From positions 512,360-576,359 of the forward strand of contig NW_008710086.1 of NCBI RefSeq assembly GCF_000327385.1: a stretch of DNA of 64,000 nt, read 5' to 3'. The DNA comes from Lottia gigantea (taxonomy: Eukaryota > Mollusca > Gastropoda > Lottiidae). Both the position numbers and the translations under genes were made by a program. Below are positions 60,863 through 64,000 of this stretch, one piece after another. Each line of letters starts with the position of its first letter. Position 1 is the stretch's first letter. A model generated the notes under the pieces. That model was given only the letters and a program-made list of their open reading frames with translations, had not been told where the DNA came from and ran no database searches.

Positions 60863-62055
60863 TGAATACAATACAAGACAAATTTTATTTTGAATATTTG
60901 TAAAATGAAAGAAGATATTCAATGATATTCAGTTGACTGTGGTTGGAGAGTAAAATCTTTACAAGATGGCTGGTTTCCATCTAAAAACACACTTACTCAC
61001 AAATTATATAAAAAAACCCAAGAAATCAAGACGTCTTGACATTGGTTTGATTAAAATAACTAATGACCAGTTAAGACGCAAAAATATTTTATAACATTTA
61101 GTACACATGACCCACACTTTATTCCAATTTCATCATATTCCTGAAGAAATGTAATAAATTCTACAAATATTCTTCCAATGAAATCAAAATTCAGATCAAA
61201 ACACATACAATTATTCATATATTACCATCTGAACATTGACAAATATTTTTTAATGTTAGTCAGACATCACTGGCAACTTTAGCCACCTACCTCAAAATGT
61301 CACGATATCCCTGATATGTCAAAATTCCTCAATATATTTCTACTGAATTCAAAACACTTAGAAAATTCCAAAGGCTCACATAATACAAACAAATGATTTT
61401 TCTATCAACATTTTCAAAGTTATTCAGAATTGACCGGCTGACAAGTTAAAAATACCATAATAGCTTCTAATTGATTTAAAAACTCTCCAAAAATCACCAA
61501 TTAAAACCTAAAGGCTTGATATATATTCACAGAATAGAGTAAGATGACTTTTCTGTTCTTTTTTGCAACATTAGTCAGTCATGACTGGTAAATATACTCA
61601 CATGAAAATCCCTGAAAATTTTTAAATGCAATCACAAACCCTCTTAAATGTCAGAACTAAATTCCAAATGTTCTGAAAGTTCTTGAACAAAATTCCAACA
61701 ATAGCTTGTACCAACGACCAATAATAATAACCACTTTCTAACTATGTTCATTATATTTCTCTTCAAACATGGGTCCTGTGGGACCGACAATTTTAGCCAG
61801 AATCTAATTAGAATTCCTATTGAACAGCAGTAGCGTCCCCTAGGAATTTCTGCTTCTGACAAATTAACTGTTAGTTCCATCATTTTAAACATTTTTTAAC
61901 AATTCCTGAAACTCTGTTCTGTACAACTTGTCTAAATGTTTATACAATTATTACCAATTTTCTCCAATTTTAGGCAACTTTTCTTTTTTTGTTTATAATT
62001 CAAGATCTGTAGAAACATTTTATTTCTTCAATCTATAGTTTAATGTCATTTCTTA

Positions 62056-62295
62056 GTTAGAACAGTAAGCCAATCTAGAGGATGTAAAGAAAGATGAATT
62101 TCAGATAGCCAATCTAGAGGATGTAGAGTCTTTAAAATCTCCGTTAGCCACCCTGGAGGAAATGAAGTAATTTAAATCTCAGATAGCCAATCAAGAGGAT
62201 TTTAAGTCTTTTATATCTCTGTTAGCCACCCTGGAGACTGTAAGATAAAATCTCCGTGTCAGTAAGCCAACCTGGAGGATGAAGAGGATTAAAAT
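62056..62295. repeat. About 50-bp degenerate tandem repeat
   Basis: Five units like gatagccaatctagaggatg with tttaaaatctccgttagcca and ccctggagga. Copies are well diverged, so this is an older array. Confidence 0.7.
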
Positions 62296-62470
62296 CAGTG
62301 ACAAAATAAATACAGTAAAGATCAGAGTTGAATGTAAAATAGATTTTTACAGATTTAAACCTGACCAGTGAGATTAAGTTTACAGGGTGAACTGTCTAGG
62401 CTATATAGTCTGTTTTACATCTTCTATTAAAGGGATTATAGAATTATTGTTTTTGGAATTTCAAGATCCA

Positions 62471-62587
62471 CAGACGTCTGATTGAAAATAGGCCTAAAGG
62501 GATTGTAAAGATTTCTAAATTTTGTATATTTATCAGGGACACTGATAACATCAATTTACCTCTTCCAAATTTTCAGTCAGACATCTG
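62471..62587. mobile_element. Family F MITE with clear terminal inverted repeats
   Basis: The left end is cagacgtctgattgaaaat and the right end in reverse is cagatgtctgactgaaaat (17 of 19 matching). The element is 117 bp. The interior has tatcagggacactgata, a palindrome-like core shared with 23025-23120 and 37020-37125. A stray right end is at about 16675-16702 and another end at about 62712. Non-coding. Confidence 0.7.
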
Positions 62588-63104
62588 TACTTGGTGTAAT
62601 ATATTCCATGAAGATTAAGCTTTCCATAATGTCCAATCTAAAAAGGACTAAGCTTTTGAAATACTAATGTCTTAAAACGCTTAGTTTTTTGGAGAATAAC
62701 ATGAAAAATAGACGTCTGACTGAAAAATACAAATTATAAATTGATAGACTTAGTCCTCAAGTTCTTATAAAGCCAGTAATGCAGTATAAAATACTTTCTG
62801 ACAGTTGGTCAATTTTCTATCAAGGGGATGTTGAGAATGGCCTGTTGATCTGAGTCCTGCAAGAAACATGAGACATAAAAACAACCAATGATAAAAACTT
62901 GTTTAAAGTCTGTATCATAGAAGTTGAATTTTGATTGAAAGAATTTTAATGAAATGACCCCAGGCCATTTTAACTTAATTTTTAATTCTTTAATCAATTC
63001 GTTAAGTAAACATATAGTTGTGTATATATGTAATTCAATTATAATAGCTTGTATAAAACAGTAACATACACCCATAGCAGATGTTACAGTCCTATAACAT
63101 ACAA

Positions 63105-64000
63105 ATTTTCTCATCTGGCTAGCAGATTGCTTATTACAATGACAGTTTTCTGTGGTCAGAATGAGACTAGAGTATACCAAACTATCGTGTCTAACTAGCT
63201 AGAAGATTGCTTGGTATAATGACAGTTTTCTGTGGTCAGAATGAGACTAGAACATACCAAACTATCATGTCTAACTAGCTAACAGATTGTTTGGTACAAT
63301 GACAGTTTTCTGTGGTCAGAATGAGACTAGAGTATACCAAACTATCGTGTCTAACTAGCTAGTAGATTGTTTGGTACAATGACAGTTTTCTGTAGTCAGA
63401 ATGGGACTAGAACATACCAAACTATCATGTCTAACTAGCTAGTAAATTAGATTGTTTGATACAATGACAGTTTTCTATGATCAGAATGGGACTAGAGTAT
63501 ACCAAACTATCTAGCAGATTGCTTGGTACAGTGATAGTTGCCTATAGTCAGAATGGGACTAGAACATACCAAACTACTGTATCTAACTAGCTTGCAGATT
63601 ACTTGGTACAATGACAGTTTTCTATGGTCAGAATGAGACTAGAACATACCAAACTATCGTGTCTAACTAGCTCTCAGATTACTTGGTACAATGACAGTTT
63701 TCTATGGTCAGAATGAGACTAGAACATACCAAACTATCGTGTCTAACTAGCTAGTAGATTGTTTGGTACAATGACATTTTTTCTGTAGTCAGAATGAGAC
63801 TAGAACATACCAAACTATCCTGTCTGTCTAACTAGCTAACAGACTGTTTGGTACAATGACAGTTTTCTGTAGTCAGAATGAGACTAGAACATACCAAACT
63901 ATCTTGTATGTCTAACTAGCTAACAGATTGTTTGGCACAATGACAGTTTTCTGTAGTCAGAATGAGACTAGAACATACCAAACTATGGTGTCTAACTAGC
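63105..64000. repeat. 80-bp satellite array, about 11 copies, continuing past the window
   Basis: The unit is gtctaactagctagtagatt, gtttggtacaatgacagttt, tctgtagtcagaatgagact, agaacataccaaactatcat. The period is 80 bp for most copies, with some shortened or lengthened. The right boundary is outside the window. Confidence 0.93.

Larger units (their letters stand above)
60312..64000. other. Right flank upstream of ADAR
   Basis: No coding exon could be supported. Contents are a 21-bp repeat (60777-60862), a roughly 50-bp tandem repeat (62056-62295), a family F MITE (62471-62587) and the 80-bp satellite. On minus, ttgcag at about 62861-62866 precedes a short open stretch (DSDQQAILNIPLIEN, stop) that could be a splice product but has no recognised homologue. 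The ADAR promoter is not identified and may lie here or beyond the window. Confidence 0.5.

Noticed and set aside
60643-60876. 77-codon minus frame with MDLFHRN repeats
   Set aside because: Produced by a 21-bp tandem repeat in frame.

Overview
The window is AT-rich, intron-dense animal nuclear DNA. The proteins and their exon structure, and the many short SINE/MITE-like repeats and minisatellites inside introns, suggest a lophotrochozoan invertebrate, probably a mollusc (gastropod-like). The species assignment is inference. No prokaryotic, CRISPR, rRNA or viral feature was recognised.

Six protein genes can be assembled exon by exon with in-phase GT/AG junctions. From left to right: (1) PSMD3, the 26S proteasome lid subunit Rpn3, minus strand, 11 exons, 3194-11368; (2) a KIAA1143 homologue, plus strand, one coding exon, 12434-12889, head to head with PSMD3; (3) an NRAMP/SLC11A divalent metal transporter, minus, 14 exons, 14865-21599; (4) a STAT5/STAT92E-type transcription factor, plus, 21 exons, 26800-37641; (5) a CNBD2-like cyclic-nucleotide-binding protein, plus, 12 exons, 41246-47841; (6) an ADARB1 (ADAR2)-type double-stranded-RNA adenosine deaminase, minus, 4 coding exons, 50925-60311. 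All six appear intact. They do not form an operon or pathway; the order looks like ordinary animal gene neighbourhood.

The rest is repeats. At least ten tandem arrays (21 to about 118 bp units) lie mostly in introns. At least seven dispersed families recur: a tRNA-headed SINE, a second SINE-like family whose end has become a tandem-array monomer, three families with terminal inverted repeats (MITE-like), and two or more unclassified short families. The most unusual signals are arrays that duplicate splice-site sequence: a 55-bp array at PSMD3 exon 7 carries nine copies of the exon end with its 5' splice site, the CNBD2 intron 5 echoes its own donor, and STAT intron 2 repeats the sequence before its acceptor. 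A second notable signal is a 46-bp near-perfect hairpin downstream of ADAR, which as ADAR-strand RNA would contain an A-C mismatch of the kind ADAR enzymes favour.

The left 3 kb and right 3.7 kb hold no gene that can be supported, though a CpG-containing promoter-like patch sits near 540-600. The 80-bp satellite at the right edge runs out of the window.
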